A DNA stretch of 64,000 nucleotides from Bryobacter sp. (lineage in GTDB: Bacteria > Acidobacteriota > Terriglobia > Bryobacterales > Bryobacteraceae): positions 50,000-113,999 of the forward strand of contig JALHNI010000003.1 in assembly GCA_022843605.1 (NCBI GenBank). The letters run 5' to 3'. Within the stretch, counting starts at the first letter, position 1. Each line of letters begins with the position of its first letter. This document shows positions 1-9,659 of this stretch, one piece after another. Made by a program: the position numbers and the translations under genes. The notes below the pieces were generated by a model that was not told the origin of the DNA, made no database searches, and was given only the letters and a program-made list of their open reading frames with translations.

Positions 1-1
1 T

Positions 2-817
2 GTCTTTTCAAGGCGGCCGGCCGGCTTGAAGCTGCCCGCCCTTGACGCTCTGCGCGACGAGGCCATTGCATTTCCTCAGGCCTTCAGTCCCTCGAACTCC
101 ACGGCGGACTCGATTCCGGCGCTGTTGGGCGATCTCTTTGAGCGCTCCCAAAGCGTTGGCATCCGTTCGGGCGTCGTCGGCTGGTTTTTGCCGTACTGCC
201 GGAAGTACGGGGCTTCACTGGCGGAATGCCGGTCCTGGCGGATGGACTTGCAGCGGAATAGCTACGCGCTGGGCCTGTTTGGCGCGGTGGGGAGCCAGTT
301 GCGTAGTCTCTTCGAGTCCAGCCTGTACTCGATTTTCGGCCAGTCCATCACGGTGGAGGCGCATGGGCGTACGGTACTGGAGATGGAGGCGGCGGCGGTG
401 GCGTTGGCCGGCCGGGGCGACCTGAATCTGGTGTTTCTGCATCTGCCGGTGCCGCATCCGCCCTATGTTTACAACCCGGTGCGCCGGGATCTAAGCGCGC
501 GAAATCAGGATGAGCGCGGCTATCTGGCGAACCTTGAGTTGGCTGACCGGATGCTGGGCAAGATCCGCGCGGGGCTGGAAGCGAGTGGGCTTTGGACGGG
601 AACGAACGTGCTGGTTTCGGGCGATCACGGCTTTCGCCAAGCCCGCCGCATTGGCTATTCGCTGGAGGACCGGCATGTGCCACTCCTCTGGAAACCCGCC
701 GGTGCCAAGCAGACGCGTGTGGTGAGCCAGCGCTTTGAAACGATCCAGACGGCCGGCCTGATTTCCCGGCTATTGGGTGGTGAGCCAGCGGAGAGCATGC
801 TCGCGGGGTATCCTTGA
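2..817 (+). CDS. Sulfatase-like/alkaline-phosphatase-superfamily hydrolase, 5'-truncated by window edge
   Basis: Frame is open back to base 2 without a stop (VFSRRPAGLKLPALDAL...). Sulfatase-like motifs FLHLPVPHPPYVYNP and NVLVSGDHGFR. Confidence 0.7.
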   Translation, partial: VFSRRPAGLKLPALDALRDEAIAFPQAFSPSNSTADSIPALLGDLFERSQSVGIRSGVVGWFLPYCRKYGASLAECRSWRMDLQRNSYALGLFGAVGSQLRSLFESSLYSIFGQSITVEAHGRTVLEMEAAAVALAGRGDLNLVFLHLPVPHPPYVYNPVRRDLSARNQDERGYLANLELADRMLGKIRAGLEASGLWTGTNVLVSGDHGFRQARRIGYSLEDRHVPLLWKPAGAKQTRVVSQRFETIQTAGLISRLLGGEPAESMLAGYP

Positions 818-830
818 GTTCGACCCCTGC

Positions 831-1715
831 ATGGCCAAGCCTGATCTTCACCCTAAGCCCGAATCCGTCCCGCTGCCCGAAACGGTACCCGTTCCGTTGC
901 GGGTCTCCGTCATCGTCATCGCCCACAATCAGGTGGGCGCGTTGCGCCAGTCGCTAGCGGCACTGGAGCGGTCCACGCCGCGCGAGATGCTGGAAGTGCT
1001 CGTTGTCGATGCCGGCAGCGACGATTCCACCCGCGACATTGAGACCGACTTTCCCGCCATCAAGCTGCTGCGTACGCCCAAGAATTTCGGCTGGACGAAA
1101 TCCGCCAACATTGGCACTCGCACCGCCAAGGGCGAGTTCCTGTTCTTTTTGCCTCCGGGCGTTGAAGTGCAAACCGACACGGTGGAGCGTTTAACGGCGC
1201 GGCTGGATGCCGAAAGCGACGTCACGGTCGTTTGCCCGGTGGAGCGCAACTCCTCCGGGGAAACGGTGGGGCGTTCGTTCCAACTGCCGTCTCCGGCTGA
1301 ACTCAGCGCGCGGGTGAGCGGCGGCCAGTGGCCGATGGCGAGCGGCCTTGAGTTTCCGGCCGGCGCGCCGATCATGATCCGACGCCAGGCGATCGTCCAG
1401 ATTAACTACCTGGACGAGAAGCGTTACGGGCAGTTTGGTGCGGACCTGGACCTCTTCTACCAGGTGAAGCGCGGCGGACGGCGAGTGGCGTTGGCTGACG
1501 ATGTCCCGGTGCTGGTGCGCGAACGGCCCACGGAACTGGCCCTGGGGACGGATCCGGTGGACATGGCCCACGGCGCGGCGACTTACACCGGCAAATGGTT
1601 CGGCTTCGGCGCTGGACTGGGCATGCGCGTGAAGCTGGCGCTGTCTCGATTGGGGAGCCTCGATCTCGGTGGCTTCGTCGGAGTGTTAAGCGGCTCAAAG
1701 ACCGATGGCCAATAG
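831..1715 (+). CDS. Glycosyltransferase family 2
   Basis: RVSVIVIAHNQVGALRQSL...VLVVDAGSDDSTRDI is the GT2 N-terminal signature. ATG at 831 preferred over the longer ORF start at 777. Confidence 0.85.
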   Translation: MAKPDLHPKPESVPLPETVPVPLRVSVIVIAHNQVGALRQSLAALERSTPREMLEVLVVDAGSDDSTRDIETDFPAIKLLRTPKNFGWTKSANIGTRTAKGEFLFFLPPGVEVQTDTVERLTARLDAESDVTVVCPVERNSSGETVGRSFQLPSPAELSARVSGGQWPMASGLEFPAGAPIMIRRQAIVQINYLDEKRYGQFGADLDLFYQVKRGGRRVALADDVPVLVRERPTELALGTDPVDMAHGAATYTGKWFGFGAGLGMRVKLALSRLGSLDLGGFVGVLSGSKTDGQ

Positions 1716-4700
1716 CTAGCTGAGAGACTGGGCCGCGGCGCGGCCGGTGAAGAGCTCATAGTGCCGCTGGATCTGCTTTTTCACGCGGGCAATGCTCTCG
1801 CTCTTGATATCGCCGTAGCCGCGGACCTGATCCATCATGGCGAGCAGTTCGAGGATCGGCGCTTCGGTTTCGGGGCGCCAGAGTTCGGCGCATTCCTCCA
1901 CCCAGGCGCGGTACCAGATGATCAGTTCGCGTTCTTCGCGGCGGTGCTGAGCGTAGGCGAAGACGTCCAGCGGACCACCGCGCACGAACTTCAGCATGGC
2001 CAGCACACGCATCCAACCGGCGGCCCAGGGCCCCAGGTTGAGCTTCTTCTTCCAGCCCATCGCCCGCAGCACCGGAGGATGCAGTACGTAGCCGTGCCAT
2101 AGGGGATCGCTGAAGGTGCTCTCGATCTCGGCATTCAGTTCCGGGGCGGTGAGCAGGCGGGCGACTTCGTATTCGTCCTTGTAGGCCATCACCTTGTAGA
2201 GATAGCGGCCGACAACTTCTCGCATGCCTTCGGGCTGCGCTTCGACAAAGTCCTTCCAGAGCTGGGCGTAGGCCTTGCTTTGATAGGCGGTGAGTTTGGC
2301 GAAGTAGTCCACCGGGCCGTCGGTAGCTTTCTTCGGCTTGACGATTGCCTCGACGCGGGCGGCGTCCGTGTAGTAAAGCCGCCCCCACAGGAGGGCTTCG
2401 AGATTGCGCTCGGCTTCGACGCCATTCAACCGGATCGCCTGCTCGAGCGACTCGAGGGGGAGTGGCAGCAGGCCGGCCTGCCAGGCGGCGCCGAGGAGGA
2501 AGATATTGACGGCCAGATGGCTACTGAAGAGCGCTTCGGCAACGCGCGTCGCATCGAGGTAGACGTTGCGGTCCCGCCGCGTGACTTGGGCAACGGTATC
2601 GACATTCTGCTGCGGCCCCGGCATGGGGAGACGCTGGCGAATTGAGGATGCGGTCGGTACAACGTCGGTGTTGATGACGGCGACGGTGCGGGCGGGGTCG
2701 GCGCACTTCAGGTTGTCCGGGGCGACCACACCGAGGGAGTCGAAACCGAGGATCAGGTCGGCGTTGGCCGTGTTGATGCGGTTCGCGCCGGGCCATTCTT
2801 TGCGGCTGAGGGTGAGGTGTGACACGACGGCGCCGCCCTTCTGGGCGAGGCCAGTCTGGTCCAGGGTGGAGACGCAGAGGCCGTCCAGGGTGGCGGCGGT
2901 GGCCAGCAGCGCGTTGATGGTGATGACGCCAGTGCCGCCGATGCCGGGAGAGAGGATCCGGTAGCCGACGGGGCCGACCTTGGGCAGTTGTTTCGGCTCA
3001 GGAACATCGTCATGCGCCAATGCCGGTAGCTTGCGTACCGGGAGACCGGTGCCCGGCTTGACTTCCACCATGACAAACGACGGGCAATCACCCAGTGCGC
3101 AGGTGTAGTCCTTATTGCAGGACGACTGGTGGATGGTCATCTTCTCGCCCAACGGAGTCATCACCGGCTGCAGGCTCATGCAGTTGGATTGAGTGACGCA
3201 ATCGCCGCAGCCTTCGCAGACTTCGGGGTGGATGATGAGACGTTTGGTGGGTTCATCGGCCTTCCCGCGCGAGCGCGCACGGCGCTTTTCGGCAGCGCAC
3301 TCCTGGTCATAGATCATCACCGTGACGCCAGCGATCTTGGGCAGTTCGAGCATGGTGGCTTCGAACTCGATGCGATCGCGGACCTCGGCGATTTTGGCGA
3401 ACCGGCTGCGTTGCCCAGCGTAGAGCTTGGTGTCTTCCACCAGGACGACGATCTTCTTGACGCCTTCGGCGGCCAGTTTCTGGGTGAGTTCGGGCACCGG
3501 AAGGACGCCGGTGGCGGCCTGGCCACCGGTCATGGCGACGTGTCCGTTGTAGAGCAGCTTGAACGTGATGTGGACGTTCGCAGCGACGCAGGCCTGGATG
3601 GCGAGCGATCCGGAATGGAAGTAGGTGCCGTCGCCGAGGTTCTGGAAGATGTGTTCCCGGTGGCTGAAGAGGGACATGCCGACCCAGGGCACGCCTTCGC
3701 CGCCCATCTGCGTGGCATATTCATAGCCACGATTGGTTTCGGGCATCAGGATGCCCATGCCGTGGCAACCGGTGCCGCCGCCGGCGGCTTGGCCGGGCAT
3801 CAGCAGCGTTGAGCGGTTGTGGGGGCAGCCGGAGCAGAAATTCGGAAGACGCACCGGGGCGAGCGTGCCCGTGGCCGGGCGCTGCAACTCTTTCACGCGT
3901 TTCGCCAAGCCGGCCTGCGTGAGCACCCGTTCAAGGACGGTGGCGATGATATCCGGGTCGAGCTCGTTGTAGTTGGGGACCAGCGTGTCTCCGGCGCTAT
4001 CCACCTTGCCGATGACCTTGGGGCGGGTGGGGAAATCGTAGAGCGCGTCGCGAATCTGCGTTTCGAGGAAGGCGCGTTTCTCTTCGATCACCAGGATGGT
4101 TTCGAGGCCTTCGGCGAACTCTTCGGTGAAGGTTTTCTCGAGCGGAAAGGTCATGCCGTACTTCGCAATGCGGATACCGAGCGCATCGAGCTGGGCGGCG
4201 ATGCCGGCGTCGGAGAGCGCCTGCATGAGGTCGTAGTAGGCTTTACCGGCGGTGGCGATGCCGAGCTTGGCGCGCGGAGCGCCTTCCAGGCGGTTGAGAC
4301 CGTTGCGGGCGGCGAAGCGTCGAGCGGCCTCAAGGCGGGGCCCGAAGGCTTCCTGCTCGGCGGCGATGGTCCAGGGGGCGAGCATGCGCGTCTCGCTCTT
4401 TTTTTGATAGCTGTCGGGGACGACAAAGTCGTGCCGGTCGAGATCGAGGTTGACGGTGGCACCGCCGTCGCAGACGTTGGTGACCAGCTTGAGGCCGACC
4501 CAGGAGCCGGAATAGCGGGACATGGCGAGGCCAGCGAGGCCGAGGTCGAGGATCTCTTGCGGATTGCCGGGCACCAGGACGGGCATGGCCCAGTTCATCA
4601 GGCTGAAGTCGCTTTGATGCGGGATGGTTGAGCTTTTCGAGGCGTGGTCGTCACCGGCGAGGACAAGGGCGCAGCCCAGTTTGCTGGTGCCCGCCAGATT

Positions 4701-5150
4701 GGCGTGCCGGAAGATGTCGCCGCTGCGGTCGACGCCGGGGCCCTTGCCGTACCAGATTCCGGCGACGCCGTCGACGCGGGCGGGCCCCATGGTTTCGAGA
4801 ATCTGGGAGCCGTAGATGGCGGTGGCGCCGAGGTCTTCATTGACGGCGGGCCAATGGTGAATTTCGTGCTGCGCGAGCAGCTTCTTTTCCTTGGCGAGGG
4901 CGAGGTCGTAGCCGCCGAGGGGTGAGCCTTCGTAGCCCGAGATGAGGGCTCCGGTGTTGCGGCCGGCGCGACGGTCGAGACGCATTTGGTCGAGGGGCAG
5001 GCGCACGAGCGCTTGAATGCCGGTGAGATAAGCTTTCCCCTCGGTCCGTGTGTATTTGTCGCTTAGCTCCAAGTTTCCATCATCGTACCATTCAGGTTCC
5101 GGGTGACTTTCCTGGCGCTCTGTAGCGGACCGCGGATGGTGGAGATACAA
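1716..5150 (-). CDS. Indolepyruvate ferredoxin oxidoreductase family protein, fused alpha/beta subunits
   Basis: ALVRLPLDQMRLDRRAG...ISGYEGSPLGGYDLAL, FCSGCPHNRST, 4Fe-4S motif CEGCGDCVTQSNC, C-terminal GIGGTGVITINALLA. True start uncertain: ATG 5150 or TTG about 5072. Confidence 0.9.
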   Translation of the reverse strand: MYLHHPRSATERQESHPEPEWYDDGNLELSDKYTRTEGKAYLTGIQALVRLPLDQMRLDRRAGRNTGALISGYEGSPLGGYDLALAKEKKLLAQHEIHHWPAVNEDLGATAIYGSQILETMGPARVDGVAGIWYGKGPGVDRSGDIFRHANLAGTSKLGCALVLAGDDHASKSSTIPHQSDFSLMNWAMPVLVPGNPQEILDLGLAGLAMSRYSGSWVGLKLVTNVCDGGATVNLDLDRHDFVVPDSYQKKSETRMLAPWTIAAEQEAFGPRLEAARRFAARNGLNRLEGAPRAKLGIATAGKAYYDLMQALSDAGIAAQLDALGIRIAKYGMTFPLEKTFTEEFAEGLETILVIEEKRAFLETQIRDALYDFPTRPKVIGKVDSAGDTLVPNYNELDPDIIATVLERVLTQAGLAKRVKELQRPATGTLAPVRLPNFCSGCPHNRSTLLMPGQAAGGGTGCHGMGILMPETNRGYEYATQMGGEGVPWVGMSLFSHREHIFQNLGDGTYFHSGSLAIQACVAANVHITFKLLYNGHVAMTGGQAATGVLPVPELTQKLAAEGVKKIVVLVEDTKLYAGQRSRFAKIAEVRDRIEFEATMLELPKIAGVTVMIYDQECAAEKRRARSRGKADEPTKRLIIHPEVCEGCGDCVTQSNCMSLQPVMTPLGEKMTIHQSSCNKDYTCALGDCPSFVMVEVKPGTGLPVRKLPALAHDDVPEPKQLPKVGPVGYRILSPGIGGTGVITINALLATAATLDGLCVSTLDQTGLAQKGGAVVSHLTLSRKEWPGANRINTANADLILGFDSLGVVAPDNLKCADPARTVAVINTDVVPTASSIRQRLPMPGPQQNVDTVAQVTRRDRNVYLDATRVAEALFSSHLAVNIFLLGAAWQAGLLPLPLESLEQAIRLNGVEAERNLEALLWGRLYYTDAARVEAIVKPKKATDGPVDYFAKLTAYQSKAYAQLWKDFVEAQPEGMREVVGRYLYKVMAYKDEYEVARLLTAPELNAEIESTFSDPLWHGYVLHPPVLRAMGWKKKLNLGPWAAGWMRVLAMLKFVRGGPLDVFAYAQHRREERELIIWYRAWVEECAELWRPETEAPILELLAMMDQVRGYGDIKSESIARVKKQIQRHYELFTGRAAAQSLS

Positions 5151-6451
5151 TGACGGCGATGGCTTTACCGCGTACCGTCCTGGTTAAACAACATTTCCCC
5201 GATCGCCGCATTGTGGATATCCCCGCTGAGGTGCAGCGGGAGCTTTCCGGTTCTTCGCTGGGGGCCAGCTTGAAGCCTGGGGCGCGCATCGCGATCGGGG
5301 TGGGCAGCCGCGGCATCTCGAACATTTCGACGATCGTGCGAGCGGTGGTCGACTACTGGAAGTCGCGCGGGATGAACCCGTTTATCTTCCCGGCCATGGG
5401 CAGCCACGGCGCCGCGACGGCCGAAGGGCAAGCGGACGTGCTGGCCCACTACGGCATTCACGAAGCGACGATGGGCGTGCCGGTGATCTCGCACCTGGAT
5501 GTGGTGAGCGTCGGCAAGACCGCCGACGGCATTGAATCCTTCCTCGACAAGAATGCCTTCGAAAGCGACGGCGTGATGTTGATCGGCCGGGTGAAATGGC
5601 ACACGGACTTTGCGGGCGCGATTGAGAGCGGCCTGTTCAAGATGATGGCCATCGGGCTGGGCAAGTTTGCCGGCGCGCAGAACTATCACACGCATGCCTT
5701 CAAGAAAGGCCTGGATCATGTGATCCGCGCGGTTGGCCGGCAGGTGCTGTCTTCAGGCCGAATCCTGGGCGGGTTGGCGATTCTGGAAGATGCGTATCAC
5801 AACACCGCCAAGCTGGAAGCCGTGCCGACGACGAACATGGAGAGCCGCGAGGAAGAGTTGCTGGCTCTGGTGAAGAGCTGGATGGCGCATGTGCCCTGCG
5901 ACCTCGACATTTTGATTCTCGACGAGATCGGCAAGAACATTTCGGGCGCGGGCATGGACACGAAGGTCGCCAACCGTTCGGTGCAGGGGGCCTATAATCC
6001 GTGGCCGAATACGCCGCATTTTCAGCGCATCTTTGTGCGCGACGTTTCGGACAACACATATGGCAACGCGGTGGGCCTCGGCATGGCGGACGTTCTGAAC
6101 AGCCGGATGTTGCCCAAGATTGATTGGACTCCGACGCGGATTAATTCGCTGACGGCATCGACGCCCGCGGCGATCCGAACTCCAGTGAATTTCCCGACCG
6201 ACGTGGAGTGCCTGGAACGCATGATGCCGACGGTGGGTAAGCACGATCTGTCGGAAGTGACGATCGGGCGCATCCGGAATACCTTGGAACTCGGGTTGGT
6301 GGAGCTTTCGGAGAACCTGCTGCCGGTGATTGCCGGGCGCAAGGAGATCGAAGTGATGACCGAGCCGCGGCCGATGGACCTGGATGCCGAGGGGAACTTT
6401 CGGTCGAAGTTGTCGCCGGCGCATTTGGGTGAACCGGTGGCGAGTCACTAA
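5150..6451 (+). CDS. DUF2088 / LarA-like (lactate racemase domain) protein
   Basis: IAIGVGSRGISN...IFPAMGSHGAATAEGQ...LIGRVKWHTDFAGAIESGLFKMMAIGLGK is characteristic of the DUF2088 family. Confidence 0.8.
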   Translation: MTAMALPRTVLVKQHFPDRRIVDIPAEVQRELSGSSLGASLKPGARIAIGVGSRGISNISTIVRAVVDYWKSRGMNPFIFPAMGSHGAATAEGQADVLAHYGIHEATMGVPVISHLDVVSVGKTADGIESFLDKNAFESDGVMLIGRVKWHTDFAGAIESGLFKMMAIGLGKFAGAQNYHTHAFKKGLDHVIRAVGRQVLSSGRILGGLAILEDAYHNTAKLEAVPTTNMESREEELLALVKSWMAHVPCDLDILILDEIGKNISGAGMDTKVANRSVQGAYNPWPNTPHFQRIFVRDVSDNTYGNAVGLGMADVLNSRMLPKIDWTPTRINSLTASTPAAIRTPVNFPTDVECLERMMPTVGKHDLSEVTIGRIRNTLELGLVELSENLLPVIAGRKEIEVMTEPRPMDLDAEGNFRSKLSPAHLGEPVASH

Positions 6452-6474
6452 GTCCTTTCTTTCGTGTTTGATGA

Positions 6475-6514
6475 CGGGAGCCGCGACGTGGGCCGTGGCT
6501 CCCGTTTCTCTTTT
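6475..6514 (+). terminator. Rho-independent terminator after DUF2088 gene
   Basis: CGGGAGCC (6475-6482) / GGCTCCCG (6497-6504) stem followed by TTTCTCTTTT. Confidence 0.75.
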
Positions 6515-6738
6515 CGGATCAACCCTCGTTTCGAGGGGCTACGGAGCGAAGCCAATTTTCAGCGATTACGACCGTTGCCCGGTGGTTCGCCCTTCTTTCA
6601 GAATCGCAGGTGGGGGCAAGTTTGGGGGTGACTTTTAGCCCGTGGGTGGGAGGGAAGTGGTTGAGCGGGTGAGGGTTGGCAATATTTTCAGTTTTGGTGA
6701 CCGGGGGAGTTGGGGGGCCGGTGGACTAGTATGGACTG

Positions 6739-7713
6739 ATGGCTGGTACCGGTCGCATCGAGATTGTCACCTTGGCGGATGAGCGCTACGCGTTGCCGCT
6801 GGCGGCGATGGTGCGGAGTGTTCTGGATCAATTGGCGCCGGAACGGCGGGTGCGGATCACGGTGATCGACGGGGGGATCAGCGAGAGCATAAAACGGGAG
6901 TTGGAGCGTTCGTGGAGTAGTTCCGCGGCTTGGCCGCGTTGCCGGGTTGAGTGGAAGGCGCCGGACTACGGGGACGAGGCGGAGATTCCGGTGTGGGGCC
7001 GGGTTCCGAAGATCACCTACGCGCGGATTCACCTTTCGGCCTATTTACCGGAGGCAGCGCGGGTGATTCTGCTGGATTCCGATGTCCTGGCTCTGACCTG
7101 CGTGGGACGCCTCTGGGATACGCCCCTCAAGGGGGCCGTCGCCGGCGCGACAGTTGACCCGTTCGTGCCTTTCGTATCGTCACGCGACGGTTTGGCTCGG
7201 TACGAGGAGTTGGGATTGCCCTCCGATGCGCCTTATCTGAACGCCGGGGTGATGCTGGTGGATCTCGACCGTTGGCGGCGGGAGGAGATTGCGCGCAAGG
7301 CTTTCGCCTACATCCGGAAAAACTGGCAGGTGACCCGATGGTATGACCAGGATGCGCTGAACGCAGTGCTGGCGGGGCGCTGGCGGGAGTTGGACGGCCG
7401 CTGGCAAGCCCAGCCGAGGGCGGCCGATCTTTCGATGGCGGGGGTAGCGGCGAGTGAGCAGCCTTGGATCGTGCATTTTTCAGGTCGGCTGAAACCCTGG
7501 GTCTATGAAGTGGGGTCGGTTGCGGACCGGGAGTTTTTCGCAGTGCTCGACCGGACGGCGTGGAGCGGTTGGCGGCCTTCGAGATCCGCGAGAACGAGGC
7601 TAACCGCTTTGTATGCGCGCCGGTTGCGTCCTCTGCTTTATCCTCTGGAGGTGCGGGCCCTGGGCTATTTGGACCGTTATCACCGTTGGCGGTTGACGCC
7701 CAAGGCCGGGTAG
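6739..7713 (+). CDS. Glycosyltransferase family 8 (LPS glycosyltransferase-like)
   Basis: RIHLSAYLPEAARVILLDSDVLALTCVGRLWDTPLKG...APYLNAGVMLVDLDRWR: GT8 DxD and NAGVMLxDL motifs. Confidence 0.88.
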   Translation: MAGTGRIEIVTLADERYALPLAAMVRSVLDQLAPERRVRITVIDGGISESIKRELERSWSSSAAWPRCRVEWKAPDYGDEAEIPVWGRVPKITYARIHLSAYLPEAARVILLDSDVLALTCVGRLWDTPLKGAVAGATVDPFVPFVSSRDGLARYEELGLPSDAPYLNAGVMLVDLDRWRREEIARKAFAYIRKNWQVTRWYDQDALNAVLAGRWRELDGRWQAQPRAADLSMAGVAASEQPWIVHFSGRLKPWVYEVGSVADREFFAVLDRTAWSGWRPSRSARTRLTALYARRLRPLLYPLEVRALGYLDRYHRWRLTPKAG

Positions 7714-7790
7714 TAACCGGCGGCATAACAAACTTGGGCCTGGACATGGGGATCGCGTGGGTAGGGAATCGCGGCGGGAGGCAAAGAAAA

Positions 7791-7878
7791 CCCTCCCTAA
7801 GGGTCGTGGTTCAATTGCTGAAGCATGGTCGTAAGCGGACCAAGAAACTTCGAACCGAACCCCGACCTTTAGGGAGGG
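7791..7878. repeat. Imperfect 22-bp inverted repeat with 44-nt spacer, REP/MITE-like
   Basis: Left arm CCCTCCCTAAGGGTCGTGGTTC (7791-7812). Right arm GAACCCCGACCTTTAGGGAGGG (7857-7878). 20/22 complementary. Confidence 0.7.
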
Positions 7879-8036
7879 CGGGAAGGGACTACAGAGGGCA
7901 TCGCGGGCCCCGAGTGGCGAACTGTTGAGGCTGGCCGCGCTCCTTGGGGGAGCGTTTCAGGCGAGCCGGTTGCCAAATTACCCTTCGGTGAGGGCCCGCG
8001 GATTGGGCTTCAAACGGTGGGTGAGGGAGGGGGAGC

Positions 8037-8219
8037 TTAGGAACCCGAACCGATTGAAGCCGCGAAGAGGAAGTAGTGGCTGACGTTGCCGGCCAGTTGA
8101 CTGGCTTGCGCCACGAGCTCTGGCATGATCGCTCCGGCGGCCATGGCGATGACACCCGCCATCAGACCGTACTCGACCAGATCGACCTTGATTTCACCCT
8201 GAGCCTGTTTGTTTTTCAT
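8037..8219 (-). CDS. Flp/Fap (type IVb) pilin-like small protein
   Basis: MKNKQAQGEIKVDLVEYGLMAGVIAMAAGAIMPELVAQ: E-Y-G-L hydrophobic segment of Flp pilins. AAGGAGG Shine-Dalgarno upstream. Confidence 0.65.
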   Translation of the reverse strand: MKNKQAQGEIKVDLVEYGLMAGVIAMAAGAIMPELVAQASQLAGNVSHYFLFAASIGSGS

Positions 8220-8354
8220 TAGGATCTACCGTCCTCCTTGATTGAATACTACGCCTAGGTAGTGGAGGATTGAAAGTCGAAATGGCACCTAGAGAAGGCC
8301 TACCTCTCGGCCCTATGGTCTGGGTAGGATACCGGAGCCCCGGCCTCGTTGGTA

Positions 8355-9554
8355 CTAGTCCAAGGCGGCGGATGCGGCAATGGAGACGAAGGCGTTGCGT
8401 TCGTCAGAGCCCCCTTCGCGATGGATCATGAAGATGCCGATCATGTCGCGTTTGGGATCGATGAAGCAGTAAGTGCCATAGCGTCCGCCGTGGCCGTAGG
8501 TTCCAGGGGAGAGCAGGGTGAGGGCGGCTTGGGGATCGCGGAGAAAGGTCCAGCCGAGGCCGGCGCTCATGCCGGCGGCGGCGCCGGGGAGGACACCGGT
8601 GTGGTTGGCGGTCATGAGGTCAACTGAGGCGCGGGAGAGAAGGCGGGTGCCTTCCAGTTGGCCGCCATTCAGCATGAGCTGGTAAAGGCGGAAGAGGTCG
8701 GCGACGGTGGAGTAGAGGCCGCCTTCGGGAAGCGGGTACTTGGCGTTTTCGCGGAACTTCATGACGCCTTCGCCGAGCGGATCTGAGGTGTACTTGATGG
8801 TTTTGCCGTCCTTCACCACGTAGGCGGTGGGCATGCGGTGGAACTTCTCTTTGGGCGGATAGATGTAGGTGTCAACCATACCGAGAGGGGCAAAGATGCG
8901 GGTGGCCAGAAACTTCTCGAAAGCCAGGCCGCTTTTCACTTCGATGACGCGGGCGAGGGCGGCGATGCCGTTGTTCGAGTAACTCCAGCGGGTGCCCGGG
9001 TCAAAGAGCAGGGGCTGCTGGGACTCGACGAGAACCACTTCGGCCAGGCTGCGATGGAGCGCGCCGTGCAACTCGCCGATGCCGGCGGGCGGATTGAGGA
9101 GCATGCCGGAGGTGTGGGTCATGAGGTCGCGCAGGGTGACGAGGCGGGACGGCTTGCGGAGGACGCCGGCATCGAGGACTTGCAGGCCGCGGAACTCGGG
9201 CAGGTGCTTCTCAACGGGGTCAGAGAGGTGGAGCAGGCCCTCTTCCTGCAGCATCATGATGCCGAGGCAGACGACGGGCTTGGTCATGGAATGGAGCTGG
9301 AAGATGGCGTCGGGCTTGATGGCCTGTTTGGTGTCGAAGTCGGTGTAGCCGATGGCATCAATGGCGGCGACGTGTCCGTGGCGGGCGACCAGGGTAACCA
9401 TGCCGGCGGCCTTGCCTTGATCGACGAAGGGCTTGAGGCGGGCCGGGATTTGGGCGAGGCGCTGGGGATCGAGCCCGGTCTTCTTGGCGTCGGTGATGAC
9501 GGGCGGGGCGGCGAGCAGCGCGGCGGCGGTGAGCAGGACGAGGGAGTGTCGCAT
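8355..9554 (-). CDS. Class C beta-lactamase family serine hydrolase
   Basis: IFQLHSMTKPVVCLGIMMLQEEG (SxxK motif), WSYSNNGIAALARVIE (YxN motif), GYGHGGRYGT-type C-terminal box. Signal-peptide start at 9554. Confidence 0.88.
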   Translation of the reverse strand: MRHSLVLLTAAALLAAPPVITDAKKTGLDPQRLAQIPARLKPFVDQGKAAGMVTLVARHGHVAAIDAIGYTDFDTKQAIKPDAIFQLHSMTKPVVCLGIMMLQEEGLLHLSDPVEKHLPEFRGLQVLDAGVLRKPSRLVTLRDLMTHTSGMLLNPPAGIGELHGALHRSLAEVVLVESQQPLLFDPGTRWSYSNNGIAALARVIEVKSGLAFEKFLATRIFAPLGMVDTYIYPPKEKFHRMPTAYVVKDGKTIKYTSDPLGEGVMKFRENAKYPLPEGGLYSTVADLFRLYQLMLNGGQLEGTRLLSRASVDLMTANHTGVLPGAAAGMSAGLGWTFLRDPQAALTLLSPGTYGHGGRYGTYCFIDPKRDMIGIFMIHREGGSDERNAFVSIAASAALD

Positions 9555-9659
9555 CGGGCCTGATTTTATCGCAGTGGCGGAAGCGGCTTGAGAACTATTT
9601 GACAACTTCCTGACCGGCAGTTGCCGACTTACGCAATGGCGAGCCGTAGACTCGAGAGC

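Noticed and set aside
7560-7928. 122-aa + strand ORF over the GT8 3' end and following gap
   Set aside because: Alternate frame of GT8 running into noncoding inverted-repeat sequence; no domain signal.
8220-8345. c-di-GMP (GEMM) riboswitch before the pilin gene
   Set aside because: No GGGACGCAAAGCC-type core or GGTAGCCGGGTTACC arm could be found; kept only as a generic structured leader.
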